64,000 nucleotides of DNA from Chloroflexota bacterium. GTDB lineage: Bacteria > Chloroflexota > Limnocylindria > Limnocylindrales > CSP1-4. Under the pieces are notes generated by a model. That model was not told the origin of the DNA. It worked only from the letters and a program-made list of their open reading frames with translations, and ran no database searches. Each line of letters opens with the position of its first letter. The stretch's first letter is position 1. Positions 47,798-57,027 of the stretch are shown here, in pieces. Where the stretch lies: NCBI GenBank assembly GCA_005883615.1, contig VBEC01000016.1, positions 93,940-157,939 on the forward strand, read 5' to 3'. The position numbers were made by a program, and so were the translations under genes.

Positions 47798-49468
47798 TCA
47801 GGCGCCGGCGCGATTCGCAAGCCGGCCTTTTCGCACCGACCCCTCCTTGGCCCGCACCGACACGATCTGATCGAACAAGCCATTCGGCAACAGTGACTCC
47901 AGGTCGAGTGGCTCGACGTGCCGCTCGGTGGCCGGTCGACCGAGCAGATAGCCCTGGGCGGCCGTAAAGCCGATATCGCGGATTGCCGCGAGCTGTTCGG
48001 CGGTTTCGACGCCCTCGGCGACGAGCGTCGCCTTCCAGCGCGTGCCCAACTCCTGGAGCGCTCGCAGTACGGCGTGAGAAGGATCGTGGAGGATGCCGCC
48101 CTGGACGAGTGACAGATCCACCTTGACGATGTCGAAGTGGATCTCGCTCAGGAGGCGAAGCCCTGCATTCCCGGCGCCGACGTCATCGGCCGCCAGGCGA
48201 ATTCCCGCGCGGCGGCATGCCGCTGCGTTGCGCGCCAGCTGCCGGAGGTCCTGGACCTCTTCGCGTTCCGTCAGCTCGACGACGAGCTGCTGAGGCGCGA
48301 TCCCCCGCCGCCTGAACATGCCGGTCAGCTCGACCGGGTGGAACAATTCGGATTCGAGGGTCCTGGGCGACAGGTTCACGCTCAGATAGGTATCGGGCTC
48401 GAGCTCGCCGACGCCATCGGCCACGATCTCCAGGCAGGCCATGTCAAGCTCCACCGTCCGACCCGCCCGCTCCGCGGCGGCGAACAGCGTGCCGGCATCG
48501 GCGATCGGTGACTTGTCGGTCGGCCTGACCAGGCCCTCATAGCCAATCGGCTGCCCGGTGGTCAGCGAGAAGATCGGCTGATAGACCGGACGGAGGGCCT
48601 TCTCGGCGAGGATGGTCCCTATCGCGCCGGACAGGTCAGAGACAGAGGCTTCTTCGGAGGAGATACCGTGTCGACCCGGGTCGTAGGCGACGGCGTTTGT
48701 GCGGCCGTGGCGCTTGCACCAGTACAGCGCGGCGTCGGCGTGGCGGTATAGCAGACGTGCGTCCGAGCTGGGCAGCGGGAACGCGGAGACGCCGATCGAC
48801 AGCGAGAAGGGTTCGATCGGCTTGGCCGGGTCTCCTCCGCGCAAGGCACTGGCGAGGATGTGGCGGGCTCCCTCGAGCCCTCGCTGGAGGTCCGCGCCGG
48901 GCAGCAGAAAGGCGAATTCGTCGCCGCCTACGCGGAACGCGCGATCGTGACGGCGGAGTGACGCCGACGCGATCCGCCCGATCTCGGCCAGGAGCTCGTC
49001 GCCAGAGGCGTGACCACGAGCGTCGTTGACGTTCTTGAGGTCGTCGACGTCGACGAGCAGAAGCGCCAGCGACGTCTCGTGCCGCAGTGCCTGGCTCGTC
49101 TGGCGGGCGAGCTCATCCTGGAATGCCCGATGGTTGCCCAGCCCCGTGAGGCCGTCGATCATGGCGTCCACGCGGGCTTGCCCGTACAGCTCGAAGAGTC
49201 GGCTGCGCTCCTCCTCGAGTCGTTCGACGTCGTGCAGCATGCCGCGCGAAAGGGCTCCCATGAAGATCGGGACGACGACCGCGCAGGCGACCAGGAATCC
49301 GAGCGCGGCTCCCGATCCGGGGCCCGGAGACGGCCAGAAGCCCTCGATCGCGGCCACGCCCATGAGCACGGCGAATTCCAGGACCAGGATGCGGATCATC
49401 CGCTCGCGAATGGCGGCCGAGCGAGCTTCGGGATATGGCGGTCGGCTGTGGACGGACGGGTCGAGCAT
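47798..49468 (-). CDS. Membrane GGDEF-EAL protein (c-di-GMP turnover)
   Basis: A 556-residue inner-membrane protein. Two helices near 24-66 are followed by a short coiled coil. The GGDEF domain (about 95-265) has an intact RVGGDEFAFLL signature. The EAL domain (about 290-535) has YEGLVRP in place of EALxR, but keeps SVNLSPR, LTEREEV, the DDVGAGNAGL pair, VKVDLSLV and VAEGVETAEQ. Key metal-binding Glu/Asp and Lys appear present, so both synthesis and hydrolysis remain possible. I chose ATG 49468; the longer open frame lacks domain sequence. It is divergent from the SH3 surface protein 146 bp away. Confidence 0.9.
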   Translation of the reverse strand: MLDPSVHSRPPYPEARSAAIRERMIRILVLEFAVLMGVAAIEGFWPSPGPGSGAALGFLVACAVVVPIFMGALSRGMLHDVERLEEERSRLFELYGQARVDAMIDGLTGLGNHRAFQDELARQTSQALRHETSLALLLVDVDDLKNVNDARGHASGDELLAEIGRIASASLRRHDRAFRVGGDEFAFLLPGADLQRGLEGARHILASALRGGDPAKPIEPFSLSIGVSAFPLPSSDARLLYRHADAALYWCKRHGRTNAVAYDPGRHGISSEEASVSDLSGAIGTILAEKALRPVYQPIFSLTTGQPIGYEGLVRPTDKSPIADAGTLFAAAERAGRTVELDMACLEIVADGVGELEPDTYLSVNLSPRTLESELFHPVELTGMFRRRGIAPQQLVVELTEREEVQDLRQLARNAAACRRAGIRLAADDVGAGNAGLRLLSEIHFDIVKVDLSLVQGGILHDPSHAVLRALQELGTRWKATLVAEGVETAEQLAAIRDIGFTAAQGYLLGRPATERHVEPLDLESLLPNGLFDQIVSVRAKEGSVRKGRLANRAGA

Positions 49469-49614
49469 TGGCCTCGGGGAGGTGCGCTGTCTGAACCACG
49501 GGTGTACGGCATGTAGTCCCGCCTGTGACCCTGACCAACGTACCGCTCGATGAAGACGTTGGGCCCAATGACTGCGCCCGGCCCGATCCCTAGCGTCGCG
49601 GGCATCCCGGCATC

Positions 49615-50970
49615 TTGAGGAGTAGGCGAATCGACCGGCCACGTGCAGCGCGCTTTGGGCTCGCGGGCGCCCTTGCACTCGCGAGTTGGATGGTCGCGTC
49701 CGTCTCGGGGATCTCCGTCTCGGAGGTGCTGGCAAGCAAGTGCGGCACCATTACGATCGACCAGGGGTCGGCCACGCCCGGCTCGGGCACGACGTCGACC
49801 AACTTCCTGTTCTCGGTCCACGTCATCGACACAAGCGGGAAGGCTCCGGCCTGGGTCAGGGTCAGGTTTCCAAACGGGAGCTACAAGGATCTCACGGCGT
49901 CGGGCTCCGACTATGCGGCCGGCGTGATCTTCTCTGGAGCCCGCCAACTGCCCGTCGGGACGTGGTCCTACACGTTCACGATCCCGATGAAAAACGGCAA
50001 AACGTGCTCGGCGCCCGGCAATCCGTCTGTTGTCACGGTGACTGCGCTCCCGAGTCCTACTCCGAAGCCCACTCCGAGCCCCAAACCGACCCCAAGGCCA
50101 ACGCCGCCTCCGACTCCGAAGCCGGCGCCAACCCCTGCGCCGCGCCCCACGCCCCGTCCGACTCCGGCGCGAACAGCCACGCCGACGTCGACCCCGGCGC
50201 TCCTTCAAGCGTCGCCGTCGGGCACCGCGGTCGCCAGTCCTTCTCGGACGACAGATCCCACGAGTGGGCCGAATGCGACCGCCGCCATCGTTGCGGTCCT
50301 GCCAGCCGGCGGTGGTGGGCCGGGCGCGCCAGGTGGAGGGTCGGGCGGATCTGAGTCCAGCGGACTTAACGATCGTTTCGACGCGGGTCCCGGGAGCGCC
50401 GGCTTCGGCTCACTGTTCCCGCCTACGCCCCTGTTCGCCTGGGGAACGACGACCGCGGCCGGCATCCTGCTGTTCCTGTTCCTCGTGCGGCGTCGAAGCG
50501 GCGACGAGGAGCGATCGCTCGCAACGTACGTCTCCGAATTCGCCGGGGCGGGCGCCCCGCCCGCAATCGACCCGGTGGCGATCGAACCTCTCGTGCTCGC
50601 CCCAGTACATCCGGCCGCCAAGCCCACGAAGAAGCGTGGGACAACCAAACGCGACAACCTCGAGGTGGCACCTGAAGGGGCACCCCTGGCCTCAACCGCG
50701 GGACCGCGCGAATTTCGCAAGCCGCCGGCCAAGGGTGTCGAGCGCGTTTTTGTGTCGTACCAGGGGGTGCCCCTCGGAACGACAGCGGACGAGCTGCGGT
50801 CCGAGGAGCTGGCGCGACTGCAGCGCGGCGACGAGGTCGAGATCATCGCTTCGCAGGGGGGTTACCTGAATGTCCGCCTCCCGACGGGCGAGACCGGCTG
50901 GATCCCGCGCGGGACCGTCACTGGCACCCGTCCAGGTGTGGCCGGCGGGGAGAAAGCCTCGCACCACTGA
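49615..50970 (+). CDS. Exported Pro/Thr-rich membrane protein with C-terminal SH3-like domain
   Basis: A 451-residue protein. A signal-like helix spans about residues 15-40, followed by a beta-rich domain (about 42-145, with two Cys at KCGTITID and KTCSAPG). A Pro/Thr-rich spacer lies at about 147-212. A transmembrane helix (TTAAGILLFLFLVRRR, about 278-294) leads to a charged stretch and a bacterial SH3-like domain (about 375-445: RLQRGDEVEIIASQGGYLNVR, then TGETGWIPRG). If the signal is not cleaved, the SH3 part lies inside, which is unusual. The start is TTG 49615 and is uncertain; an ATG at 49690 lies within the signal helix. The design echoes the 1205-residue protein at 4287. Confidence 0.75.
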   Translation: MRSRRIDRPRAARFGLAGALALASWMVASVSGISVSEVLASKCGTITIDQGSATPGSGTTSTNFLFSVHVIDTSGKAPAWVRVRFPNGSYKDLTASGSDYAAGVIFSGARQLPVGTWSYTFTIPMKNGKTCSAPGNPSVVTVTALPSPTPKPTPSPKPTPRPTPPPTPKPAPTPAPRPTPRPTPARTATPTSTPALLQASPSGTAVASPSRTTDPTSGPNATAAIVAVLPAGGGGPGAPGGGSGGSESSGLNDRFDAGPGSAGFGSLFPPTPLFAWGTTTAAGILLFLFLVRRRSGDEERSLATYVSEFAGAGAPPAIDPVAIEPLVLAPVHPAAKPTKKRGTTKRDNLEVAPEGAPLASTAGPREFRKPPAKGVERVFVSYQGVPLGTTADELRSEELARLQRGDEVEIIASQGGYLNVRLPTGETGWIPRGTVTGTRPGVAGGEKASHH

Positions 50971-51056
50971 TCGGTCCCCGTCGGTTAACGGGGCGACGTG
51001 CGGCTAGACTTTTCAGCCGTGGCCACGCTGGGTAGGCCTCGACCGAAGGTGACACG

Positions 51057-51995
51057 ATGAAGCCGCTCTTCGGCTACCACATGCCGACGTACACGTTTCC
51101 GGGCGTGCCGCCGGAGCGCCTGTTCGACCGCGCCGCGGAGCTCGCCAAGGCCGCCGAGGATAGTGGCTTCGGACTCATCACGGTCATGGATCACTTCTAC
51201 CAGATCCAGGGAGTGGGGCCGGAGACCGACGAGATGCTGGAGGCCTATTCGACCCTTGCCGCGCTCTCCCAGCGGACCAGCAAGGCGATGCTGGGGGCGC
51301 TCGTGACCGGGGTGACGTACCGCAATCCGGCGGTGCTCGCGAAGGCCGTCACAACGCTCGACGTGATCTCGGGCGGGCGGGCAGTGCTGGGTCTCGGCGC
51401 CGCCTGGAACGAGGACGAGCACCGTGGCTATGGGATCGAGTTCCCGCCAGTTGGCCAGCGGATGGACCGCCTGGATGAGGCCCTCGCGATTGCCAGGGCG
51501 ATGTTCACGGAGGAGCGGCCGACCTTCGAGGGCCGCTACTACCGCGTCGATCGTGCCCTGAACATCCCTCGCCCCATTCAACCCGGCGGGCCGAAGATCA
51601 TCATCGGCGGTGGGGGAGAGCAGCGGACGCTGAAGATCGCCGCGAAACACGCCGACATGACGCATTGGTTCCCGCTCGGGTTGGAGGTCCTGAAGCACAA
51701 GACGAAGGTCCTCGAGCGGCACTGTGAGGCGGTCGGCCGCGACCCGACGACGATAAAGCGGACTATGGCGAGCCCGGTCCTGCTGGCGTCGGACGAACGG
51801 CACAAGGCCGAAGTGCTCGAACGGGTGATGCCCGAGCGACGCCCATACATCAAGATCGGGACACCAGAAGAAGCCGCCGAGGCACTCCGGCCGTACCTCG
51901 AGGCGGGGTTCAGCGGGTTCACCTTCAACGACAACATCCTGCGCACGCCCGAAGACATCGGCCTGGCAGGGGAGCTTCTCCGGCTGCTCGACTGA
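51057..51995 (+). CDS. Luciferase-like (LLM) F420-dependent oxidoreductase
   Basis: A 312-residue TIM-barrel enzyme. The sequence has the LLM pattern: ITVMDHFYQIQGVG near residue 42-55, LGALVTGVTYRNPAVLAKAVTTLDVISGGR near 80-110, LGLGAAWNEDEHRGYGIEFP and GGPKIIIGGGGEQRTLKIAA. The HF/Y and GxTYR features favour coenzyme F420 over FMN, as in actinobacterial and chloroflexal homologues. The substrate is unknown. A TAGACT -10 box lies at 51005-51010, giving a leader of about 40 bases. An MFS transporter follows 34 bp later. Confidence 0.88.
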   Translation: MKPLFGYHMPTYTFPGVPPERLFDRAAELAKAAEDSGFGLITVMDHFYQIQGVGPETDEMLEAYSTLAALSQRTSKAMLGALVTGVTYRNPAVLAKAVTTLDVISGGRAVLGLGAAWNEDEHRGYGIEFPPVGQRMDRLDEALAIARAMFTEERPTFEGRYYRVDRALNIPRPIQPGGPKIIIGGGGEQRTLKIAAKHADMTHWFPLGLEVLKHKTKVLERHCEAVGRDPTTIKRTMASPVLLASDERHKAEVLERVMPERRPYIKIGTPEEAAEALRPYLEAGFSGFTFNDNILRTPEDIGLAGELLRLLD

Positions 51996-52029
51996 GGCAG
52001 CGATCCGGCCGAGACGGCATCCTTCGGTC

Positions 52030-53550
52030 ATGACGGAGGAGCTCGTCCACCGCGTGCCCCCGGCGTCGGCCGCTCCGGGCAGGGCGGCCGAGGTTGGTGA
52101 GGTCGGCGGGGCATCTCGGCAGGCTGAGGAACAGGGTGTCTGGGCGCCGGAGCGACGCGCGCTGGCCTTCGGCCTGATCCTGACGATCACGCTCGTCGCC
52201 TTCGAGGCCCTCGCGGTGAGCGTCGCCCTTCCGATCGTGGCGAACGACCTCAACGGCCTGGCGCTGTACGGCTGGGTCATGAGCGTGTTCTTCCTTGGCA
52301 ACCTGGTCGGCATCGTGGTGGCCGGACGGCAGATCGATGCCCGCGGACCCGCCCGACCCTTCGTCGTCGGCTTGGTGCTGTTCGGAATCGGCTTGACGGT
52401 TGGTGGGCTTGCGCCGGCGATGGGTATCCTCGTGGCGGCTCGCGCTGTCCAGGGATTCGGCGCCGGAGCGATCGCACCGGTGGCGTACGTCAGCATCGGG
52501 CGCTCGTTCCCTGAAGCGATCCGGGGCCGGATGTTCGCCTACCTGTCAACCGCCTGGGTGGTCCCGGGCCTGGTCGGTCCTGCGCTCGCCGGCTGGGTGG
52601 CTGTGCACATCGGCTGGCGTGTCGTTTTCCTCGGCCTGCTGCCGCTCATCGCCGTGGCGGGCGTCCTGACGCTGCCGGCGCTGCGGCGGCTCCCCGAGCC
52701 GATGCCTCAGGTGGACGAGCGGGCTACGGCAGAGACTGCGCTGCCTGCGCTCCGGTCCGCCGTTCGGCTGTCGGCCGGAGCCGCCCTGATCCTTGGTGGC
52801 CTTTCTCCGGCGAGCCTGGCGCTGGGCCTCGCGCCGGAGGGTGTATCGCGAACGCTGGGTGGCCCCGTGCTTGCGCTGATCGGTGTGCCGTTCGTCCTCC
52901 TGGGGCTGGCGATCGCCCTTCCGGCCTATCAAGCGTTGACGCCACTCGGAACGCTGCGAGGAGCACGCGGCCTGCCGGCAGCGGTCGTTCTCCGGGGCCT
53001 GCTGACCTTTGCATTCTTCGGTCCCGACACCTTCGTCCCGCTCGCGCTCCAGGGAATCCGCCACATCGACGCCGCCCAGGCCGGTCTTGCGCTCACGGCC
53101 GCGACGCTGTCGTGGACCGCCGGCTCGTGGATCCAGGCCCACCGCATGGCGCCCAGGGGCGAAGAGCGATTCATCCGGGCGGGATTTGCCATCGTGCTCG
53201 TGGGGGTCGCGTCGACCTCCCTCATCCTGTTGCCCGATGTGCCCGTCTGGGTCGCGCTCCCGACGTGGGCTATCACCGGCCTCGGGATGGGCCTGTCCTA
53301 CTCGCCCATTTCGCTGTTCGTCATCCGGAAGGCAGCGCCGGGCGCCGAGGGTGCGGCGACCTCCGGGCTGACACTGTCCGACACGCTGGGGACCGCGCTC
53401 GGGGCTGGTCTGGCCGGAGCGTTCGTTGCGCTCGCGGTCAGTCTCGGATGGGAGCCGCGGGTCGGAGTGGCCGCGGCGTTTGGGGCCGGGACGGTGGGTG
53501 CCTTCCTGGGCCTCCTCTACAGCGGACGCCTGCGGGAGACCGGGGCGTGA
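52030..53550 (+). CDS. Major facilitator superfamily transporter
   Basis: A 506-residue inner-membrane protein with 12-14 predicted helices after a 40-residue cytoplasmic N-terminus. The MFS inter-helix motif appears as GRQIDARGPARPFVVG (motif A-like). ARAVQGFGAGAIAPVAYVSIGR and FPEAIRGRMFAYLSTAWVVPGLVGPALAGW match drug/H+ antiporter 14-helix types. Substrate unknown. It overlaps the metallopeptidase gene by GTGA. Confidence 0.9.
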   Translation: MTEELVHRVPPASAAPGRAAEVGEVGGASRQAEEQGVWAPERRALAFGLILTITLVAFEALAVSVALPIVANDLNGLALYGWVMSVFFLGNLVGIVVAGRQIDARGPARPFVVGLVLFGIGLTVGGLAPAMGILVAARAVQGFGAGAIAPVAYVSIGRSFPEAIRGRMFAYLSTAWVVPGLVGPALAGWVAVHIGWRVVFLGLLPLIAVAGVLTLPALRRLPEPMPQVDERATAETALPALRSAVRLSAGAALILGGLSPASLALGLAPEGVSRTLGGPVLALIGVPFVLLGLAIALPAYQALTPLGTLRGARGLPAAVVLRGLLTFAFFGPDTFVPLALQGIRHIDAAQAGLALTAATLSWTAGSWIQAHRMAPRGEERFIRAGFAIVLVGVASTSLILLPDVPVWVALPTWAITGLGMGLSYSPISLFVIRKAAPGAEGAATSGLTLSDTLGTALGAGLAGAFVALAVSLGWEPRVGVAAAFGAGTVGAFLGLLYSGRLRETGA

Positions 53551-53972
53551 GTGAGCCGGGCTGGCCGGACGAGGGGGGCGATGGCGCTCGCGATGACGAG
53601 CTCGAACGTCGCCGCGACGAATTCGATGAGATGGTCGCCGACGCGGTCGCGGCCATTCCGCGGCCGTACTCGGAGCAGTTGGGCTCCGTTGCGATACTGA
53701 CCGAAGACGAGCCGGCATCGGGGCAGCAGGCGCCCGGCACCCTGCTCTTCGGTCTCTATCAGGGTGTTCCCCGAACGGCCTGGGGAGCCACGAACGCCGC
53801 CATCCCGAGCAAGATCACGATCTTTCGGCGGGCCCACGAGCTGGCCTTCCCGGACCCGGTCGCGCGTGCGGAACGGGTCCGCTCCACGGTCCTCCACGAG
53901 GTGGCCCACCACCTTGGGATCGACGACGCGACGCTCCAGCGGATCGAAGCAGGGCGTCACGAGCACAGGTAG
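53547..53972 (+). CDS. Metallopeptidase-family protein (minigluzincin-like, HExxH)
   Basis: A small protein of 141 residues. After a charged N-terminal helix (DELERRRDEFDEMVADAVAAI), the fold includes LLFGLYQGVPRT and, near the end, TVLHEVAHHLGIDD, an HExxHxxG zinc site. This matches the stand-alone 'metallopeptidase family' (DUF1025-like) proteins of high-GC bacteria. Substrates are unknown. There is no signal peptide, so it acts in the cytosol if active. GTG 53547 overlaps the MFS stop by 4 bp. Confidence 0.86.
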   Translation: MSEPGWPDEGGDGARDDELERRRDEFDEMVADAVAAIPRPYSEQLGSVAILTEDEPASGQQAPGTLLFGLYQGVPRTAWGATNAAIPSKITIFRRAHELAFPDPVARAERVRSTVLHEVAHHLGIDDATLQRIEAGRHEHR

Positions 53973-54098
53973 CTCCTGTTTGCCGGGACCGTTGAGCGGA
54001 CGCGGCGTCCGGGCCGGCGTCAGGGGCTGGTCGACGCCTGACTGCGGGAGCATCATTGGCCACAGTTCGGGCTCGGCCCGATCGGGAGGAGGGTCACG

Positions 54099-54923
54099 AT
54101 GTTTCGTCACCGTCGTCGCGCTTTCGCCGGTGCGTTGTTCCTCGTCCTCGTTTTTCAATCGCCCGCCTTCGCTGCTACCGGTCTACCGAATTCGATCGCC
54201 GCGACGGGCGACTCGATAACGCGGGCGTACAACACGGGCTTCTGGCCGTTCACGGACAACCCGGCGGGCTCCTGGTCGACCGGAACGACTTCGAGCGTGA
54301 ACAGCCACTACCTGCGGATCCTGGCCCGACACCCCGCCATCCGAGGCAGGGCATACAACGACGCGAAGAGCGGCGCCTTGATGCGCGACCTCAACGGGCA
54401 GATGGCGACAGTAGTGACCCAGAAGGTCGACTACATCACGGTTCTGATGGGCGGCAATGACGTCTGCCAGCCGAGCGTCGGCCAGATGACGGCGGTGGCG
54501 GACTTCCGCACGCAATTCGACACGGCGATGCGGACGATCACTACCGGTTCGCCGAATGCCAACGTATTCGTCCTGAGCATCCCGGATGTCTACAATCTGT
54601 GGCTCGTGCTGAAGGGCAACAGCATCGCGCGGTTCATCTGGGCGCTCGGCAACGTCTGTCAGGCGATGCTGGCCAACCCGCTTTCGACGGCGCAGGCAGA
54701 CGTCGATCGGCGCGCGTTCGTCCGGCAACGCGACATCGATTTCAACGGCGCCCTTGCCGACGTCTGCTCGCGTTACAGCCAGTGCCGGTTCGACGGGAAC
54801 GCCGTTTTCAACACGACGTTCACGGTCAGTGACGTGTCGACGCGGGACTACTTCCACCCCTCGTTGTCTGGCCAGGCGAAGCTTGCGGCGGGTAGTTGGA
54901 CGGTGGGCTACTGGGGACCGTAG
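54099..54923 (+). CDS. Secreted SGNH/GDSL hydrolase
   Basis: A 274-residue esterase/lipase-like protein. A signal peptide (RRRAFAGALFLVLVFQSPAFA) is followed by block I GDSITRAYN with the catalytic Ser (about residue 39). Block III is MGGNDVCQ (about 115), and block V is DYFHPSLSGQ with the catalytic Asp and His (about 253). Six Cys in the mature part may form disulfides. A GGGAGGAGGG site precedes the ATG. It probably acts on ester-linked lipids or polysaccharide acetyl groups outside the cell. Confidence 0.9.
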   Translation: MFRHRRRAFAGALFLVLVFQSPAFAATGLPNSIAATGDSITRAYNTGFWPFTDNPAGSWSTGTTSSVNSHYLRILARHPAIRGRAYNDAKSGALMRDLNGQMATVVTQKVDYITVLMGGNDVCQPSVGQMTAVADFRTQFDTAMRTITTGSPNANVFVLSIPDVYNLWLVLKGNSIARFIWALGNVCQAMLANPLSTAQADVDRRAFVRQRDIDFNGALADVCSRYSQCRFDGNAVFNTTFTVSDVSTRDYFHPSLSGQAKLAAGSWTVGYWGP

Positions 54924-55065
54924 CCGGCCTTCGCAACCGCCCAGCCACCACCCCGCGGCCGCACCTCTTCCGCAAGCGCAAGGCGCGCCGCGCGCGCATG
55001 GAGCGCGAGGCGGGCTGCGGTAGACTGAACGGCCCACCAGAGCCCGCTGGAGGATCCGCCGACGC

Positions 55066-55587
55066 ATGAGCGCCGAGGGCCTGCGCGCAAAGATTCGCGA
55101 GATCCCCGACTTTCCCAAGCCGGGCATCCTGTTCTACGACATCACGACCCTCCTCAAGGACCCGGCCGCCTACCGTGAGGCGATCGACCTCATGGTCGAG
55201 CCCTACAAGGACGAGCGAGTCGCCGTCGTCGTCGGCATGGAATCGCGGGGCTTCATCTTCAGTTCGCCGATGGCCTACCTGCTGTCGGCCGGGCTCGTGC
55301 CGGTGCGCAAGCTCGGCAAGCTGCCGGCCGAGACGATCACCGTCGAGTACGCGCTGGAATACGGCTCCAATACCCTGGAGATGCATCGCGATGCGATCGA
55401 GCCGGGTCAGCGGGTTCTGATCGTGGACGACCTGTTGGCGACCGGAGGGACCGTCAACGGGACCATCGAGCTCGTCGAGCGGCTCAACGGCGAAGTGGTG
55501 GGTCTCGCCTTCCTGGTTGAACTCGAGTTCCTGAAGGGTCGCGATCGCCTAGCCGGCCGCAAGGTCACCAGCGTGATCAAGTATTGA
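55066..55587 (+). CDS. apt: Adenine phosphoribosyltransferase
   Basis: Salvages adenine to AMP using PRPP. The 173-residue sequence starts LRAKIREIPDFPKPGILFYDIT, the Apt signature. GMESRGFIF and the PRPP loop VLIVDDLLATGGTVNG (about residues 119-134) are intact. A -10-like TAGACT lies at 55021-55026, with a GGAGGA site between it and the ATG. It is followed 12 bp later by mtnA, and ahcY and metK are near, so it probably recycles adenine released from methylthioadenosine or S-adenosylhomocysteine. Confidence 0.96.
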   Translation: MSAEGLRAKIREIPDFPKPGILFYDITTLLKDPAAYREAIDLMVEPYKDERVAVVVGMESRGFIFSSPMAYLLSAGLVPVRKLGKLPAETITVEYALEYGSNTLEMHRDAIEPGQRVLIVDDLLATGGTVNGTIELVERLNGEVVGLAFLVELEFLKGRDRLAGRKVTSVIKY

Positions 55588-55599
55588 CCGAGGCAACGG

Positions 55600-57027
55600 G
55601 TGACTGAATCGGAACGTCGGGAGCCCGAGCCATCGGACGATCGTCGCGCCGCCGAGGGGACTGATGAGCGCCGAGCGAACGGGCCGGTGATCGCCGATGC
55701 CGACCTCGCGCGTCGCCGCTTCTTCCGGGACTTCGCGGGCGAGCTCATCCGGACCGCTGCGACCGTCGCCGGCGCCGCGAGCGCCATCCAGCGCAGCTCG
55801 GCCCGGGCGGCCGGCGTCATCCTCAATCCCGCCGGGGCTGTGGAATCGATCGCGGGCGAACGTGCGAACCCCGCAGCCGGAACAGCCGCCGGATTCCGGA
55901 CAGCCTTCCGCATGGACGGCGACAGGCTCGTATTGATCGACCAGCGTCGATTGCCGGACCAGCTCGTGGAGTACTCGTGCGCCTCGGCCGGCGAAGTCGC
56001 CCAGGCCATCCAGGACATGGTCATTCGGGGAGCGCCGGCGATGGGTCAGGCCGCCGCGCTCGGCCTGGCGTTGACGGCTCACGCCATGCGCGACAACACA
56101 CCATTCATCCGGCGCGCGACATTGCGCGGGGGAGCCACCGCCCTTGTCAACGCCCGCCCTACGGCCGCGAACGTGCGCTGGGCGGTCGACCGGCTCATGG
56201 CCCGGTTCGACGAGCTGGGGGATCCACCCGACGATGGGCACGCCGTGGCCGACGTCCTCCGCCAGGAGGCCGATACGATCGTCTTCGAGGCCGCCGCCGA
56301 TCACGAGCGGCTGGCGCACTTCGGCCTGGACCTCCTTCCCGAGATGGCGGACCGGCCGCTGCAGGTGCTGACGCACTGCAACACGGGGCCGCTGGCGTGT
56401 GGCCAGTTCGGGACCGCCCTTGGGATCGTCCAGGTCGCCCTCCACGTCGGCCGGCCCATCGAGGTGTTCGTCGACGAGACGAGACCGTACCTGCAGGGCA
56501 GCCGGCTGACGGCCTGGGAGCTTGCGCAGGCCGGAGTCCCCTATACGGTCCTCGCCGATTCGGCCGCAGGCTGGCTCATGGCACGGGGTGACGTCGACGC
56601 GGTGCTCGTCGGTGCCGACCGCATTGCTGCAAACGGCGACACGGCGAACAAGATCGGCACCTATCCTCTGGCCGTGCTGGCCGCCCGCCACGGCGTTCCT
56701 TTCTACGTCTGTGCGCCGCTGAGCTCGGTCGACCTGGCGACGCCGGACGGATCGGCGATCCAGATCGAGCAGCGTGCCGGCGAGGAGGTCACCGCGCTGC
56801 GCGGGATCCCGATCGCGCCGGCCGGCTCGCGGGCGCTCAATCCTGCCTTCGACGCCACGCCGGCCGAGTTGATCACGGCCATCGTCACGGAAGAGGGTGC
56901 CCTGCGATCGCCGTTCGAGATCGGGCTGCGGGGCGCTTTCGATGCGAGTCGCGCCCGGAAGGCGCATCCGCCCGCGTATGCCGGGTTTGTCGGCGACGAG
57001 GCGACCTCCCATGCGGGTGCCGTCTGA
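55600..57027 (+). CDS. mtnA: Methylthioribose-1-phosphate isomerase with Tat-like N-terminal extension
   Basis: Converts methylthioribose-1-phosphate to methylthioribulose-1-phosphate in methionine salvage. The 475-residue product has about 105 extra N-terminal residues. The MtnA part starts LVLIDQRRLPDQLVEYSC, then DMVIRGAPAMGQAAALG, THCNTGPLACGQFGTALG (catalytic Cys), FVDETRPYLQGSRLTAWEL and LVGADRIAANGDTANKIGTY (catalytic Asp). The extension holds ADLARRRFFRDFAGELIRTA near 34-53, resembling a twin-arginine motif, but its following helix carries Glu and Arg. Export of a cytosolic salvage enzyme is unlikely; it may be a localisation or regulatory tag. The start is GTG 55600. Confidence 0.9.
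   Translation: MTESERREPEPSDDRRAAEGTDERRANGPVIADADLARRRFFRDFAGELIRTAATVAGAASAIQRSSARAAGVILNPAGAVESIAGERANPAAGTAAGFRTAFRMDGDRLVLIDQRRLPDQLVEYSCASAGEVAQAIQDMVIRGAPAMGQAAALGLALTAHAMRDNTPFIRRATLRGGATALVNARPTAANVRWAVDRLMARFDELGDPPDDGHAVADVLRQEADTIVFEAAADHERLAHFGLDLLPEMADRPLQVLTHCNTGPLACGQFGTALGIVQVALHVGRPIEVFVDETRPYLQGSRLTAWELAQAGVPYTVLADSAAGWLMARGDVDAVLVGADRIAANGDTANKIGTYPLAVLAARHGVPFYVCAPLSSVDLATPDGSAIQIEQRAGEEVTALRGIPIAPAGSRALNPAFDATPAELITAIVTEEGALRSPFEIGLRGAFDASRARKAHPPAYAGFVGDEATSHAGAV

Noticed and set aside
49469..49620. Minus-strand hexapeptide-like fragment (IGPGAVIGPNVFI)
   Set aside because: Only one or two turns match a left-handed beta-helix, there is no start signal, and it lies in a divergent promoter region.
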